DNA from: Lunularia cruciata
Lineage: Eukaryota; Streptophyta; Marchantiopsida; Lunulariales; Lunulariaceae
NCBI GenBank assembly: GCA_948567375.1
Contig: OX419761.1
Location: 43,269-107,268 of the forward strand
DNA: 64,000 nt
Reading direction: 5' to 3'
How positions within the stretch are numbered: position 1 is the first letter of the stretch; each line of letters opens with the position of its first letter. Position numbers and translations under genes: made by a program. The notes beneath the pieces are model-generated. The model searched no databases and was not told the DNA's origin. It was given only the letters and a program-made list of their open reading frames with translations. Positions 12,499 through 25,259 of the stretch are shown here, piece by piece.

Positions 12499-12812
12499 TG
12501 TGGCACTTTAGACTTCATGTATGACTTATGTGTGAGTTGTGCTTTTAAAGTGTATGATTTTGATAGCAATGTAAATTATGTAGTGATATATATATATATG
12601 CATGACAACTAACACAACATTTGTAGCACCAAAGCTAGATATCTCAAATAGTGGAGTGGTAGTATTGGTAGTCATAGATGTTTTGGTAGTTACTCATGAA
12701 CTACTTGATAGAGGTCTAATTTTATGTTAGGACTATTGATCACATGGTGGGACCCACCATCACTTGCACCATTTGCATCATTGGATGTACCATTGTCGTG
12801 GGGATTATTTGG
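12499..12812 (+). repeat. M3 3' end: 109-bp repeat plus first part of the 3' LTR
   Basis: 12499-12607 (TGTGGCAC...CATGACA) is the repeat called A, which in M1 and M2 lies between the coding region and the 3' LTR. From about 12609 follows the first about 200 bp of the LTR block. It stops near GGATTATTT; the rest of the LTR is at 51565-51957. A short TA tract lies at 12585-12600. Confidence 0.7.
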
Positions 12813-13169
12813 TCTCAAAAGTGCCCCGGGCACTTGGCTGCTTGTGCTCAAATTGCTTTGATTGTCAATGCCTCAAAGCTTCACGTAGTTTGACACTCTC
12901 TCTAGTCCTATATGGTTGGAAATCTTTTCCTTGTTAGAGCATATTGTTTTCAATTGCTCTCGGGGTAGGCTCTCCCTGAGGGTTTTATGTTTAACCTTGA
13001 TCTTCATGAAACTAATCGTGTTCTACTAAGTTTGGGTTTGTTGGTTTCTACTCTTGCTTGGTCTTATATTCCAGTTCTCTTGTTAAGTTCAAGTTGTGGT
13101 TTTGGATCTGGCGGGTTCATAGAGTTGGGTTTGGTGGTCTTTTAATAAAAAATTAACAAGTGATCTAGC
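12813..13169 (+). other. Unassigned left end of the block inserted in the M3 LTR
   Basis: Begins with a near-palindrome (AAGTGCCC C GGGCACTT) and ends near TTTTAATAAAAAATTAAC, which could be an A-rich tail of a non-LTR element. No frame or known family recognised. GGATTATTT lies just before it and again at 51565-51573. Confidence 0.3.
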
Positions 13170-14907
13170 TAGACTGAAACCCGAGCATCCAGATCATTGA
13201 GTTGCGCCATTCACATAGACTAAACTGAGAGCTCCTAAAATGGAGTCCTTCCCTTGATGCTAGTCACAGATCAGAACACACATTTGCTTTTGAGGACTCA
13301 TCATTCATCAAAATACCAAACTGTGGAGTTTACAAGTTTTGGACAAGCCAAACAGCTCTAGTCTATATAGTGCATGCACTTAAACTCTTCAACGGATCAA
13401 GCAACCCAATCAGAGCACTTCATGTCTACTCTGTTTGGCAATAGTCAAGGCAACCTCACCCTCCAAATTTCTTTGTTTCTCATATGTCCTTGTTCTGCAG
13501 TTCAGACTTACTCTATTCAGCCAGATCAAACCAACTTCAAAAATTTTCTCTTCCCTTGCTTCTGATGAGCTGAGCCACTTCTAAAATTCTTGTCCTCTCA
13601 TGTCAAGAGTGTTTAAACCCTTCTTTCAAATTTGTTACTTCTTACACAGTCAATCCTTCAGATGTCGCTTCCTTCTTTCTCTCCTTCAGTCCAGACCTTC
13701 CCCTTGAGGGTTCCTTTGTCCGGGCTTCACTTGTCTATTTGATGCTTCACTTCAGATTTATCTTGCTAAAACTCCTCACTCTTCAAAAGTTCTTCTATCC
13801 AGCCCTTCCTTGCTCCTTCTTTGTTTGTTCAGGTTTTCCTCTCAAAGCAAACCCTTCTCCTTCTCTGTCCAGCTCTTTTCTCTTGAAACTCCTCTCCTCT
13901 CTTATCCTTCCCTCAAAAATTTTTGTCCTTCAAGTCAACCTTTGAGAGTTACCTTGTCACAAACATACACTCTCTCCCTTCAAGATTTTCTTGTCGCATC
14001 TTTCACAGCCTTTTCCAAACCCATTGTTCTCTTGAAAGTTTCTTCTCCTTCAGGAAGATATGTCAGCCCTTTATCGAATTCAAACCTCAACCTTCATGAC
14101 TTTCTTCTCTGGCCATGTCACAGCCCTCACTAAATCAATGCCCTCTCAAAGAATCTCTTGCATAGGTCAGGTCTTCCCTTCCATTGCTTCTTTCCCTACA
14201 GCCAGACTCTCAAAATCCCAACATTGTCAACTTTTTCTCAAAGATTCCTTCCCCTACATCAAACTCTCAGAAATCCCAACACTATCAACTTCTCTTGAAG
14301 ATTTCTTCCGTATAGCAGACTCTCAAAATCCTAGCATGCAAACTTCTCCCAAAAATCCCTTCTTGCAGCCAGTATGATGCCACACTCTTTCTTATGAAGG
14401 TTTCCTATTAGCCCTTGTCCCATGATCATTCCATTTTCTCCCTTGTGCCCACACTCTATTCCTTTTGGGAAAATTCTTTTCTATCAACTCCTCCACAAGC
14501 ATGTTCCTTTGAAGGACCTCTCCTTTCCCTTTCTCCAACTCAAACCCTAGCAATTGCATTTTTTGAGGCCTCTCTCCTCCTTCGCAGGCACACTCTTTCC
14601 CTTCAAGAGCTTCTTGCTCTACAGACCAGCCTTTGAGAGTTTTTTCTTGACGTGCTCCATTCTCAATCTTTTTGCACAGGCTAGTCTTTCCTTTGATTGG
14701 TCTCCCTTGCTACACTTTATTTCCCTTCTTGCCCAAATTCTCTCTATTTGGTACCCAATTCTTTTCCCTTTAAATCCTCTCTTCCTACAACCTTTGATGG
14801 TCTTCTTCCTCTTGCCCTGCAACTCCCTTCTTTGAGTGATCCTTCTTCTCTGTCAAGCCAGGCAAGCACTTCTCCTCTCAAATCCCTAATTCTCTAGATA
14901 GCCAAAC
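13170..14907 (+). repeat. CT-rich degenerate minisatellite, segment 1
   Basis: Pyrimidine-rich sequence with recurring phrases such as ACTCTCAAAATCCCA and CTTCTCTTGAAG. Around 14190-14390 units of about 54-58 bp follow each other directly. Open frames across it are low-complexity Ser/Leu/Phe stretches produced by the repeat and are not genes. The same kind of sequence resumes at 18607-19170, 46880-47545 and 51345-51564, so the array was one block before CC3, M2 and CC4 inserted. Confidence 0.6.
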
Positions 14908-17900
14908 TATGACAACCCAACAAATATCACTTTTGCGGTAATTGGGTAAGTAAAGTTTGTTCCTGTAGAGATACAATTCAGAAATGTCCAAATACGAAGT
15001 CAAAAGTCACAATGTAGTTCTTCTTGATTTCTTCTTTAATCTCTCAGGTAGAAACTACACCCAAAAGAGAGTAACAAGCTCACAATCTTGACCACTTGTC
15101 ACAAATACACACACACATAATCACAACATAGCAAATTCTGTCCAAACAACTCTTGATTGTGATGATTCAAATTCTCCCAAAGATGGCACTTCACTGCAAA
15201 GAATGATTTTGCCTCAGAATTGTGTTCCACCCCTCCACTGAAGGCACAACTTCCTCGATTGAAATTGCTTCACATCAACTTTGTGTTGCAGTCACAAATG
15301 CAGAATACTACCAACACTACAATTCCTCTCAAATCTGTCAAGGCATTGCTCCAATGCACTTCACTCAGGATCAAACACATAGAATGAAGATCAAGGCTGC
15401 AGAATCCAACATCCACAGACACACTAACTTGCACTTTGGAATTCTCCACACTCACAAACACAAACATGGAATTGACAATCAGAATTAAGCTCAAGCGATG
15501 AGCACTGAGAACAGCACTTCGCTTTATCTATCTAAGAAATATGAATACTGAACAACATGATACTGCGAATGCTCCTCTTAAATACTGAAGCAAATGGCAG
15601 TTCTTCCTACCTATGCACCACTTCCTAACATCTCTTCCTACCTGCAGATCCCAATTGGCAATCTATCTATTCATATTTGCTGCTCCCTATCTCAAAATTA
15701 GTACTTATCCCGATCCGATGTCTACCTCATCATCGGCTTGCAAACCCGATAATCTTCCTACTATTTCTCCTTCTTCAGGTATAGCTAATTCTACCAATTC
15801 CCTCACTTATTCTATCACTTCCACACTAGGAACCACAATTGAGCTCAGGGTTACTCCATCTACTTCTTTATCTCCTGACCCACTCTTCTCTAATGTGTCA
15901 AATACCAAGTCCGATGACACCTATATTCTTACTTCTACAACATTGGGTTTCTTCTCCGTTGTCACACTATTCCAAATCTTCTCTAACTCCAATTTAACTA
16001 AATCTAATCTAAGACTAACATTGTTTTCTACTTCTAACATCTTCTGATCTACACGCTCTCTCAATCGAATCAACAATGTGTTCATGTCCACATCCTTGGC
16101 TTTTCTCTTCCGGGTTTTGTGCACAAGCAACTTCAACTCATGTAGGCGGGCTTCTTCCAATCTCCCTTTAGCCTCCGTGCTTAGAATTGCTCTCAACTTC
16201 CCTGCAACTTCTCCCACTGATTCCGATGCATATCCTCGAGAGCACTCTACCTTCAATTCTTCACGATACATCTTCAGCTCGTCTTTGTACTCCGCAGCGA
16301 GCACTTTCTTCTCTTCTGTATACTGCGTGCTCTGCAATTCTGCACTTTTGATGAGCTCTTGTAATCGTTCCTCTTCTTCCTGCATGGCTGCTAACTCGCT
16401 CTGCCATGCTTGATCCTTCCCCGCTGCACTCTTCTTCAAGCTATCCAACTCCTGCTCCATTACGATGGTCATCGCCTTCAAATGAACATTTTCAATGTGC
16501 ACATCACTCACTTCCTTCTTCATCATACTCAGCCACATTGCCTGTTCCGTCAATTCTCCGGCTTGCCTCTGCAGTTCTTTTTCTTTAACCTCGCAGCGTT
16601 CTTGTAACATTGTGAAAGTCTTCTTCTTCAAGACTTCCTCCCTCCAAAGTTGTTCCATTTCTTCACTTCTTTGGACTTGTTGCTCCTGCAACCTCTTCAC
16701 TTCACTCAGCAAATGCATTACCACCTGTAACTTGTTCATTCCCTTCCTACAATCTTGTGGAATTACTTTCCGATGCTCCTTCAGTAGTTCCAGCAATGGT
16801 GTGACCACTTTTGTCAAATACAATATCCCACCAAAGGTTTCTTCATCTTCATCGCCATCTTCGTCTTGAGTCTTTACCTCCTTCATTGGCTCTTTCATCC
16901 AAAGTCGCAATCTTTGTATCTTTAGAGACATCGTTTCTATACTTTTTTCGTCTTGACCTATTGAACTTAGCCCCGTTGGATACTCCTCCTTCTCCTCTGG
17001 TCTCAACTTGTTCACCACCATTGCCTGACAAGCTTCACTGACCGCCACCGATTGCTGAACTTCTGGCTCCACCTCACTATCGCTTCCGGACTCCTCACTT
17101 TTTAAGGTGAACTCCTCTTCTTTGGATTCCTCTTCTTGCGACTCGGTTTCTTCCTCAGACTCTGATCCCAATGATGCTTCTCTCACTATCTTTGTATTCT
17201 TCATAACCAGCCTTTGAGTCTTTCTTTGAGTGGGAGGTGACTTTGCTTCTTCAGGTTTGCCGCGTTTCTTCGTCTTCGGACTGGGGACTTCTTTGACCTT
17301 CCATTGTCCGGTCTTCAAGAAATATGCATTGTTGGCTTGCAGATGTAGCATATACTACTCTTCCTCATCCGCTTCCCGTTGTAAGTTAGGATGAACATGA
17401 GACACCATGCGATGACGCTCCTCTACTGTCAGCATGTTCAACCCAAAGTAGAAGTGTGTTGTGAAAGGTGCAAAATAATGCGGCGGAGAACCTGTTCACC
17501 AATTGATCACCATTTGCCTCGTTTGGTAGTGAAAGCACTTCGCCCAATTCACCGGAACTCCTTCAAACATTTGGTGGAAGAAGATGGCTTGCTGCATGTT
17601 CACATATGTGGTTTATTTTGGCTTGAACATGGCCATCATTGCCCCCAATATGCTTCTCTAAATCAGGTCCCAATAGGACTCCACCTTGTATCCATTCGTC
17701 GTTCTTGGAGCAAAGAACAAATTGCAAATTTCCATTGTCTCCTCTGCAGCATCACGCTTCCGATAGAAGGTGATCCTCGTCGGCTCTCCTGCTTCTCTCC
17801 CCAATACTAACCCCCAATCTGACTCAGTCCATCAAGCCAGATTTCCTCTCTTCCCTTCCACCTTGGGACCCTCCTCACAATTACTGGCAGCTATCTCTAC

Positions 17901-18606
17901 CATCACCCTTGGGAAACTGAAATTCCAGTTCCATGCTAAGAAAGTAATACAAAGTCTAGTCAAGATTTCAATTCTAGCTACTACATCTAATCTTTGAATT
18001 GTGAAACTTTGCACCGCCAGCGCATTGGCCACCTTCTTTGCCATACTCTGCTCTCTCATTCTACGATGCTGAAAGATGATGCCCTCTTCTAGACGAGACA
18101 CTCTAACTCTCTCGGGATTGTGGAAAATTTCACTCTTGATGGGCTTCTGGACACGCATTACTGCAAGAAGACTACTCAAAGGGATTGGAAATTTACTTGG
18201 AAGATTCAACTTGTCCCTGCATGGTCGCAATCTTATATAACCCCGAATTGTAGTCATTCTTCAATCGATTTCAAATTCAACCTTCTCTCTTCTGCATGTT
18301 GATCCCTATCACTATCAAGACATGCTTCTTCTGCCTCCGCCGTTTCTTGAAATGTACTTTCTTGCCATGTACCAAGGTTGTTAAACGGTCTTTGTACCTT
18401 TTGTGCCTTCTGACCCAAAGACGGTGCTCTTCAAACTTTTTCTGTCGTACTCTTTTTCTGAGTTCCTCCATCATTGGATCCAATGTCGTCTTCTTTGGAT
18501 GTCCTCTGAAGTTACTTCCATCCATTCTTTGTCCGCAATTCAACTTCCCGTGCTTACTTCTTCTCTTAAACACTAATAAACAGAGAAAAAAAATGTGGGT
18601 ACCACA
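14908..18606 (-). mobile_element. CC3, long-form CC element (divergent)
   Basis: A 3.70-kb unit ending TATGACAACCC (TG changed to TA) ... GGTACCACA on plus. The perfect duplication CAAAC is at 14903-14907 and 18607-18611. Inserted in the CT-rich array. Its gene is clearly homologous to but distinct from CC1/CC4/CC5, so it belongs to a different subfamily. Confidence 0.85.
15705..18270 (-). pseudogene. Coiled-coil protein gene of CC3
   Basis: The longest open part, 15921-17351, is 476 codons: a Lys/Glu-rich linker, acidic patches (about residues 60-110), then a long charged coiled coil from about residue 165 to 450. Upstream (17391-18257) another frame segment carries the globular domain, recognisable by FLAWNWN, GNLA*WTESDW and NGYKVESY, shared with CC1/CC4/CC5; stops at several sites break it. 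The tail ends at TAA 15705-15707 in the usual DIGS context. The start is unclear; I place it near 18270. The product is unknown. Confidence 0.7.
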
Positions 18607-19170
18607 CAAACATAGTCTCTTGAGAATTTCCTCCTCCATGCCTCTCACTCTTGCAGATCTTCTCCTTTGATTCCTTTCTGCCCTGCAGCCAACCTCTCTC
18701 AAAACCCAACATAGCTAGATTTTCTCTTAAAAATTTCATTCCCTATAGCTACTTCAATCTTAATACCTTTACACAACCAGGTCTTCTCTTTAAAATTTTC
18801 CCTTGTCTCTCTCTTGTCACCTTCTCTACATGCCCTTCCTAAATCCCTCTTTCTCTTGAAAGTTTATTCCCTTGCCAAAATCCCATGTCCTTAGCTATTC
18901 TCTTCTTCTTCTCAAGCAAGCCCATGTCACTCAAGTCACCACTCACTTTGATTTCCCAATCACTTTTGCACAAGCAGGCTAGTCATTTTTTTCCCCTCAA
19001 CCCTTCCTCTCAATGCACTAGCCTTCCATGTTCTTGCACAGCCAAAGATTCTCTTACCCCTTTCTTTCCTCTCATATCTCAGCCAGAGCTCCTCTCAAAC
19101 CTTTATTTCTTCTCCTTTCTCATCCAGAGCTCCTCTTGGACCTTTCTTTCTTCTTCTTTGTCCAGTGCTC
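18607..19170 (+). repeat. CT-rich degenerate minisatellite, segment 2
   Basis: Continuation of the array at 13170-14907 after CC3, with the same Ser/Leu-type repeat phrases. It ends at the M2 insertion; the flank GCTC(T) matches GCTCT at 46880-46884. Confidence 0.6.
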
Positions 19171-19720
19171 TATTGTGCATATATACATTGCTACACAACA
19201 TACATCGTTGTCAATATCATACACTATAGAAGCACAACTCACACATAAGTCATACATAAATTCTAAAGTGTCACAATAATCAGATTGTTTACCACTCTCA
19301 ACTCAACTCAACTCAGATCAGTACTTGATCTGTCACTCTATAAACTGCCAACAACTGGGCACTGATTACAATCAAACCACACCCACTCAAGCAAAGAGAA
19401 TCCAGGTGACGCTCACCGGCCTCTGTCCACCATAGCCAAGAACTCCAAGGCTCAACATCAGAGAAGTGAGCTCTCTAGAGATGCACTTCAAAAGTATACC
19501 CTTGGACTCAAGCTAGGTCTGAAACCTAACGGTCTTGTTGATAGCACACTCAACAGTGCAAATGGTGCAAAGTGGTGGTGGGCTCCACCGTGAAGTCAAT
19601 ACCCCAAACACAAAATCTGACCGTCGAAGTCTCTAAGAAACTGCTGAAATAACTCTAACTACTATCATTGCAACTCCAGTGTCCAAGCAATCTAGATGCG
19701 ACACTACAAATAGCGTGACA
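19171..19720 (-). repeat. M2 3' LTR
   Basis: 550 bp: the A repeat (about 19171-19275) plus the about 445-bp shared block ending ...GCGTGACA. Equivalent to 25260-25814 in M1. Immediately to the right, 19723-19828 is another copy of A, as in M1. Confidence 0.8.
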
Positions 19721-19722
19721 AT

Positions 19723-21062
19723 TGTCGTTTGTATACACATCACTACACAACATACATCATTGTCAACATCATACACTATAGAAGCACAACTCACACATAA
19801 GTCATACATAGACTCTAAAGTGCCACAATTGCCCACCTAATTGGTGGTCAGGTCCCTCTAACCCAGATAGCCATCTACTCCAAGTATATGGTATACCTTA
19901 TAATGGGCAAAGATCAAGAGGTCGGGTGCTATGGAGCCCTATCATTAGTCGCCTATTTGCAATCTATACCATATAAAGAATGAACTAGCTGTAGGTCAAG
20001 TACATCTAGGACATAACTACTGTCCTTGAGGAACCACCATGAGGAGAAGAGTCATACATGCCATATGCCATCCTCTCAAACAGTTATCACACACTAACAT
20101 AATAGTAGCTCCACCAAAAGAGCCACATAACATACAACTCAAGCCTACACGTACAAGTGCCAAGCTTGAGTCCATACCATCAATGTTTGGGAGGTGGCAT
20201 GGTGCACAATTGTGCACATGATCCTTCCAAACAACACCATCATGTCTTTCTAACACAAGGACTCCAAATAGCAAAACCTTATGCACTTTCAAGATAGTGC
20301 GGCCTATCGAAACATCAAGTGTTGTTGGTGTTGTTTGCTATAGATATACATAGTCTTCTAGAAAAAATCGACGGATTGAGGGTCTATAACCTTCTCCTCA
20401 AATGGTAACATAGCATAAAGTATCTCTATGTTGAGCAATTGTCAAGTTCTCAAAGGCCATTAACATCACTCTCTAAAAGATCTCTGCCCGCTAAGAACAT
20501 GCACTCATCCATACATTGGGGTCATCCAAGTCCAAAACTATAGTAGCATCTTGACAAATGGCTGCAAGTTAGTTTGGATCTCATCCATAGAGTAGAAAGT
20601 ACGGAGAGAAGGATGCTAAGGAAGCTTGCCGGCTGAACCAATAGCCCATGGCCAACCAAGGTAACTAGAGATCCCAATCTCCTAAGTGGCCTCTTTGCAA
20701 ACCATACTTTTGCAATCCTCTCTTCACTGTTTGAACCACTCTCTGCTAAACCATTTGCCTCAAGGTGATCTTGGGATGTAGTACAATGATCAATCAAAGC
20801 CTTGTCACACAAGACCTGAAACTCCCCCAAGAACTCTGTACCCTGATCAGTCAAAACCTCAACTAGTGCACCAAAATGACTAAGAACTTGATCCAGGAAC
20901 AAGTAAGTTGTCCCTCCACTAGACTTGTCAGGAAGTGCCACCAACTTAATCCACTTGGAGAAGTGCTCCACCATCACCAAAACATACCGATGATGTCTCA
21001 CAATCAGCAATAAAGGTCTAGCAAAGTCCAAACTCCAACCGTAACCCAATCCCATCCCAATT
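19723..21062 (-). pseudogene. M2 remnant: A repeat, PHD finger and integrase core
   Basis: After the internal A repeat (19723-19828) the minus strand carries the PHD finger (about 19998-20135, one stop before the last Cys pair) and the integrase core (20522-21055), with the DFARP and TDQGTEF motifs. Unlike M1, the frame is intact across the first catalytic Asp and the following RHHRYV stretch. A small deletion after GLA throws the end of the core out of frame. The sequence jumps directly into the RT region at about 21062. Confidence 0.75.
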
Positions 21063-22636
21063 AGTAGGAGAATTCTTTAACCTAAATGGTAAGAACCTCC
21101 ACTAATATAACACATCCTTGCCATGAGGATCAATAGTCCAAAATGTTGTCTTGGACTTATCCTCCTCCCTGATTGGCAATTGATGATATCCTGCTCAAAG
21201 ATCCAAAGTGTTGAAGACCTTTGTATGCCCAATTGCATCAAAAATCTCCTTTGGTGTAGGCATGGCATACCAATCAGCCCTGGTCTATTGATTGATAGGA
21301 TGGTAATCTCCACACATCTGCCTATCTATGTAGTTGCCATGCATATCCTTCTTGTCTAGCATCACTCTCGCTGATGCATACTCTCCATGTGAAATCTCCA
21401 CCAAACAAGCCTCAAAAAGGTCACTACTCCGGCTCTAAATCAATGTCCTCTCCATATCACTATATTGATAAGGACATCGGAAAACCAGCGTATCATAGTC
21501 AACTCAATCCATATACCAGGTCCCTTCAGAGCACCCAAATCCTTTGAACTGAAGGCAAAACAACTCGTGTGGCTCCTCAAGAACCTCCAAACCCTCCGTC
21601 TTTCCTCTCTAGTAAGCTTGGGTCCAAGATCTGGCTTCCAAGTATCCTCTGTAATTGTAGTAGGAGTGAAAGACGTACTGAATGGCTGCTACACTGGGCC
21701 CTTGGGAGCAATAGTGTCATGCACCCAACCACTAGAGGTCCCAACCTCTAGTGGGACCTGAGAAAACCTCCTGAAAAACTCCCTCTACTCTGGCTGCAAG
21801 CTCCACATGTCCTCTAGCTGCATCCCATGTGGACCAAGGGTGGAATCCAAGTAGCCCATGCTCACTTGGATGAACTCCAAGTAGACCACTCTCCCTAGTA
21901 GCTACTGGCTATGTCCCAAGAATACCATGCCCACTTGGTCCATCACTCCCAGCATGTGCGTGAATCAAATCGATAGGCACAGGGCTCACAAGTGTCCGAG
22001 TGGTGATGCCTATCAAGCGCATCTTATGCTGCTCTGCCAAGCCAAGGCTCACAATCCATGTCAAAAAATTCAGGTCCATAGCCTGACCTAACACCTAACG
22101 CCTGGATGCCTTTGACACTACTAGAACAGCGGTAATACTGGTGCAAAAACCTATTGCTTGCTCTCTCTCATCAGCATTGGGCTCCACCAATTGCTATAAT
22201 TGTGAGTCCCAAACAAGTCCCGGTACTCCCTCTTGAAAAGCATGAGAGCGTGGGAAACTCATGAGTGTGGTAAATGCGGCTCTAGGCTGTCCAGCTAGGT
22301 TCACCACTACCATAGGTGACCTATCAACCACTACCACTGTCTGAGACTGACGCCCAACATCCAAGATATCATCAACAAGGATGTGGTCAAGTCGCTGAAT
22401 CCATCATAAGCACATTGTATGACCTCTTTGGGTAAGAGGTTTGTCCACTAAAGATGAAGACAATGAGCCTGTGATCCCACTCTGGCTACATCTAAAAACA
22501 CATTAGGTCCCATCCAAGAATGGACCTGATGTGTACTCGCTACCACTCTAGTGTGAGAATCACCCATCAAAGGAATGTTCTCCAAAAGGTAAGTTGGAGA
22601 AACAGATTGATGAACCTAGAGATGTCATAGTATCTG
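21063..22636 (-). pseudogene. M2 remnant: RT N-terminus, linker, DNMT C-terminus
   Basis: Minus strand, collinear with M1 28570-30120: RT up to the LPFG region, the linker with TAG at 21689-21691 followed by CAG CCA (identical context to M1), and the methyltransferase C-terminal motifs up to 22636. RT carries TGA after Asp-Leu, as in M1. A 1-nt deletion lies just upstream of RT, near 21495. It continues at 38128 after element G. Confidence 0.75.
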
Positions 22637-23025
22637 TGTAAAAGACCGAGACCGAGGAGAGAAATAGGAGAATGGAAACTCACATTGGGACACTTGAATG
22701 AAGGAAAACTCCAAATGGCTAGCATGAGCTTTGGCTTTGATATTTATAGGTTGCATACAAGGCCATCTCAAACCGCTTTCTTAGAGTGCAAGCCAAGTTA
22801 AGTAGGAAGCTTCTCAAGAAGCTTCCTTCTAGAAGCCGTCTACTTGGCATGCAAGCTAAGCTAGTTGGAAGCTTTTAGAAGCTACTTACTTGAGGTGCAA
22901 GCTAAGCTAGCCGGGAAGCTTCCCAAGAAGCTTCCTAGATACTTCTAGAATATCCTAGGCTAATTTGTCTTATGTGCTACTTTGTAAGCCCAACTAATTT
23001 CATCGCTAAACTCCATATTGTTACA
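22637..23025 (-). repeat. G 3' LTR
   Basis: 389 bp, TGTAAAAGACC...ATTGTTACA on plus. It contains several AAGCTTC(T/C) motifs arranged as short inverted repeats. It aligns with 37752-38127. Confidence 0.9.
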
Positions 23026-25259
23026 TATTCTCCCACTGCTAGTTGGTGACGTCCTTGTTGCTAGTGAAGCTTCAAATTTGTGGATGGTTGTTTGTGCATT
23101 CTGGAGGTGAGAAAGAGGTTCCCATGTGGCATCATGAAGAAGATACCCTTTCTAGAGGACCTTGTACTCCATATGTTGGCGACGGCCTTGTTGAATATGG
23201 CAACGCGCAAGGATACGATCAACTTTTTTCTCCTCATGATCATTGATAGGGACAAGAAGAGGGGGAGGTTGGACTCAAGAGGAAAAGGAAGAGGGGTTAG
23301 GAACAAAGGGTCTCAACTTGGAAACATGAAAGACATGATGGATACGCATGTGACAAGGCAAGGCAAGTCGATAAGCAACAAGAGAGACAATTTGGGTGAT
23401 ATCAAAGTGTCATATCCAATTAGGAGCAAGTTTACAAACTTGGGTATCAAGTGGGAGAGGGAGGTTACTAAAGGATAGCATGACTTTATCACCAGCTTCA
23501 AAGGTGAGATCATGACGGTAGTGGTCCGCATATTGTTTTTGGCAATCTTGAGCAACAAGGAGGTGAGACTTGGCTTGTTGGAGAGTTTGTGATATAGTGG
23601 TCAAGAATGTGGAAGTATGAGGAACCTGAGATTGAAGTGGAGCAAGAAGAGAATTTGGAACAAGCGGATCTTGGCCAAAATTGTGAAAGAAAGGAGAAAA
23701 TCCGGTGCTTGTCTGTTTGGAATTGTTGTAGGCAAATTCTACATCTCCAAGACATTCATCCCAATTGGTATAGTGAACATTGACAAAGGCATGCAACATA
23801 TCCTCCAATGTTCAATTTTCACATTTGGTTTGTCCATCAGTTTGAGGATGATAGGCCATGGACAAAGCAAGCTTGGTGCCAAGTATCTGGAAGAGTGCTT
23901 GCAAAAACTTCTTGGTAAATTGAGGATCACGGTTGGAGATGAGTACATGTGGCATCCCATGATGCTTGAAGACATTGTCAAAGTAGATTTATGCTAAGGT
24001 TGGAGTATTGACGGTATCATAGGTTGGTACCAAGTGGATTTTCTTACTAAGCTTATCTACAAACACCATGATTACGGTGTGTCCTAGTTTTGTCTTTGGC
24101 AAGGATGTGATGAGATCTAAGCTCACATGCTCCCAGTGAGCAGATGGAACAGCGAGTGGTTGAAGGAGTCCACTCGGCTTCTGAGTGTTGGCCTTGTTAC
24201 GTTGGCAACTCTGACACAATCGGACAAATTCTCAAACATCTTGTGTCATGTTGGGCCACCACTATTGACGTTAGAAGGTACCCAAGGTCTTGTCCACATC
24301 CATGTGACTAGTGATGGGTAAATCATGGGCTTCTTGAAGGCACACAAGTCGAAGATCACCTTTAGCTGGAATATAGATCTGGTCCTCATGGAATAAAAGG
24401 CCTTCCTTGATGGAGAAGGTGTTGTACTCCTTATTGCATGCTATAAGGCAACCATGTACCATTTGGAAGAAAGGATCTTGGTGTAGAGCTGATTGAAACT
24501 CGTTTTGGACCTTGGAGTCAACTGACACCGTTGAAATTGCCGTTGTGATGAGAGGAAGAGACTTCAAATCAGGTTGTCATCATAAAGCATTAGGGATGAC
24601 ATGGAACCGACCTGGTTTGTACTCAAGTTTGATGTCATACAGTTGGAGTTGTTCGTCCCATCAAGGATGTCGACTCTTCATGTGTTCCAAGTGTAAGGTC
24701 TGCAACAATGGTTTGTGATCAATTCGCATGATCACTTGTTTCTCTAAGAGATAATGCCTCCATACCTTGGTGGAGTATACCATTTCAAGTTGTTCTCAAT
24801 CTCAAGTAGAGTAGTTTCATTCAGCCATATTGAGTCGGCGAGCCATAAAGGCAATGAGATGGAGTTCATCTGGGAATTCTTGTTGCAGCACGGCTCCAAT
24901 TGCAAAGTGAGAAGCATCAAAATCAACCACACAAGGTAGTTGAGGATCATATAGTTGAAGAATGGGTCTTGAAGACACCATTATGCTTTAACTTCTAGAA
25001 TGCTTCTTCATGCTTCTTCATGCTTGGTGGTCCACTAGAAGCTCAAGTTCTTTCCCAAGAGGTCAATCAATGGTGCAACCACATGAGCATAATAATGGAT
25101 AAATCGTCAATAAAAACTGGCCAATCCATTGAATGCTATACTTTTGTAGCATCCTTTGGGGTAGGCAAATCAATAGTGGCCTTGATTTTCTCTTCTTCCA
25201 TCTTGATCCCCTCAGATGAGATCTTATGACCCAAGAAGGTAACCTCCTTCTGCCAAAAG
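23026..25259 (-). pseudogene. G pol 3' part: RNase H, integrase, chromodomain
   Basis: Minus strand from 25259: end of RT (FLGH), RNase H (about 24950-24600, FDAS and DHKPL-like), integrase zinc region (about 24400-24190, H...H...CxxC), integrase core with the LDLI, NRDPQF and GQTKCEN motifs carrying D, D and E (about 24150-23810), then a C-terminal chromodomain (about 23250-23085, VDRILARR-like start and ATWEPL near its end). Stops occur between segments. The chromodomain places G among chromoviruses, and it contrasts with the PHD finger at the same position in family M. Confidence 0.8.
25255..25259. other. M1 target-site duplication, left copy
   Basis: AAAAG, repeated at 35184-35188. If the element is taken to end in CA at 35184, the duplication is AAAG (4 bp), because one A is shared. 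Before insertion the site read ...GCCAAAAGGCAC... within the G RT gene. Confidence 0.85.

Noticed and set aside
12585..12600. TA microsatellite as an independent feature
   Set aside because: Short local expansion inside the A repeat of M3; noted there only.
13374..14897. Several open frames of 60-107 codons in the CT-rich array
   Set aside because: Low-complexity Ser/Leu/Phe products that follow the repeat units; no start context or homology.
22740..23000. Repeated AAGCTTC/GAAGCTT inverted motifs resembling a direct-repeat array
   Set aside because: They lie inside the G LTR and repeat in its partner at 37890-38030. They are irregular, not CRISPR-like, and this is eukaryotic DNA.
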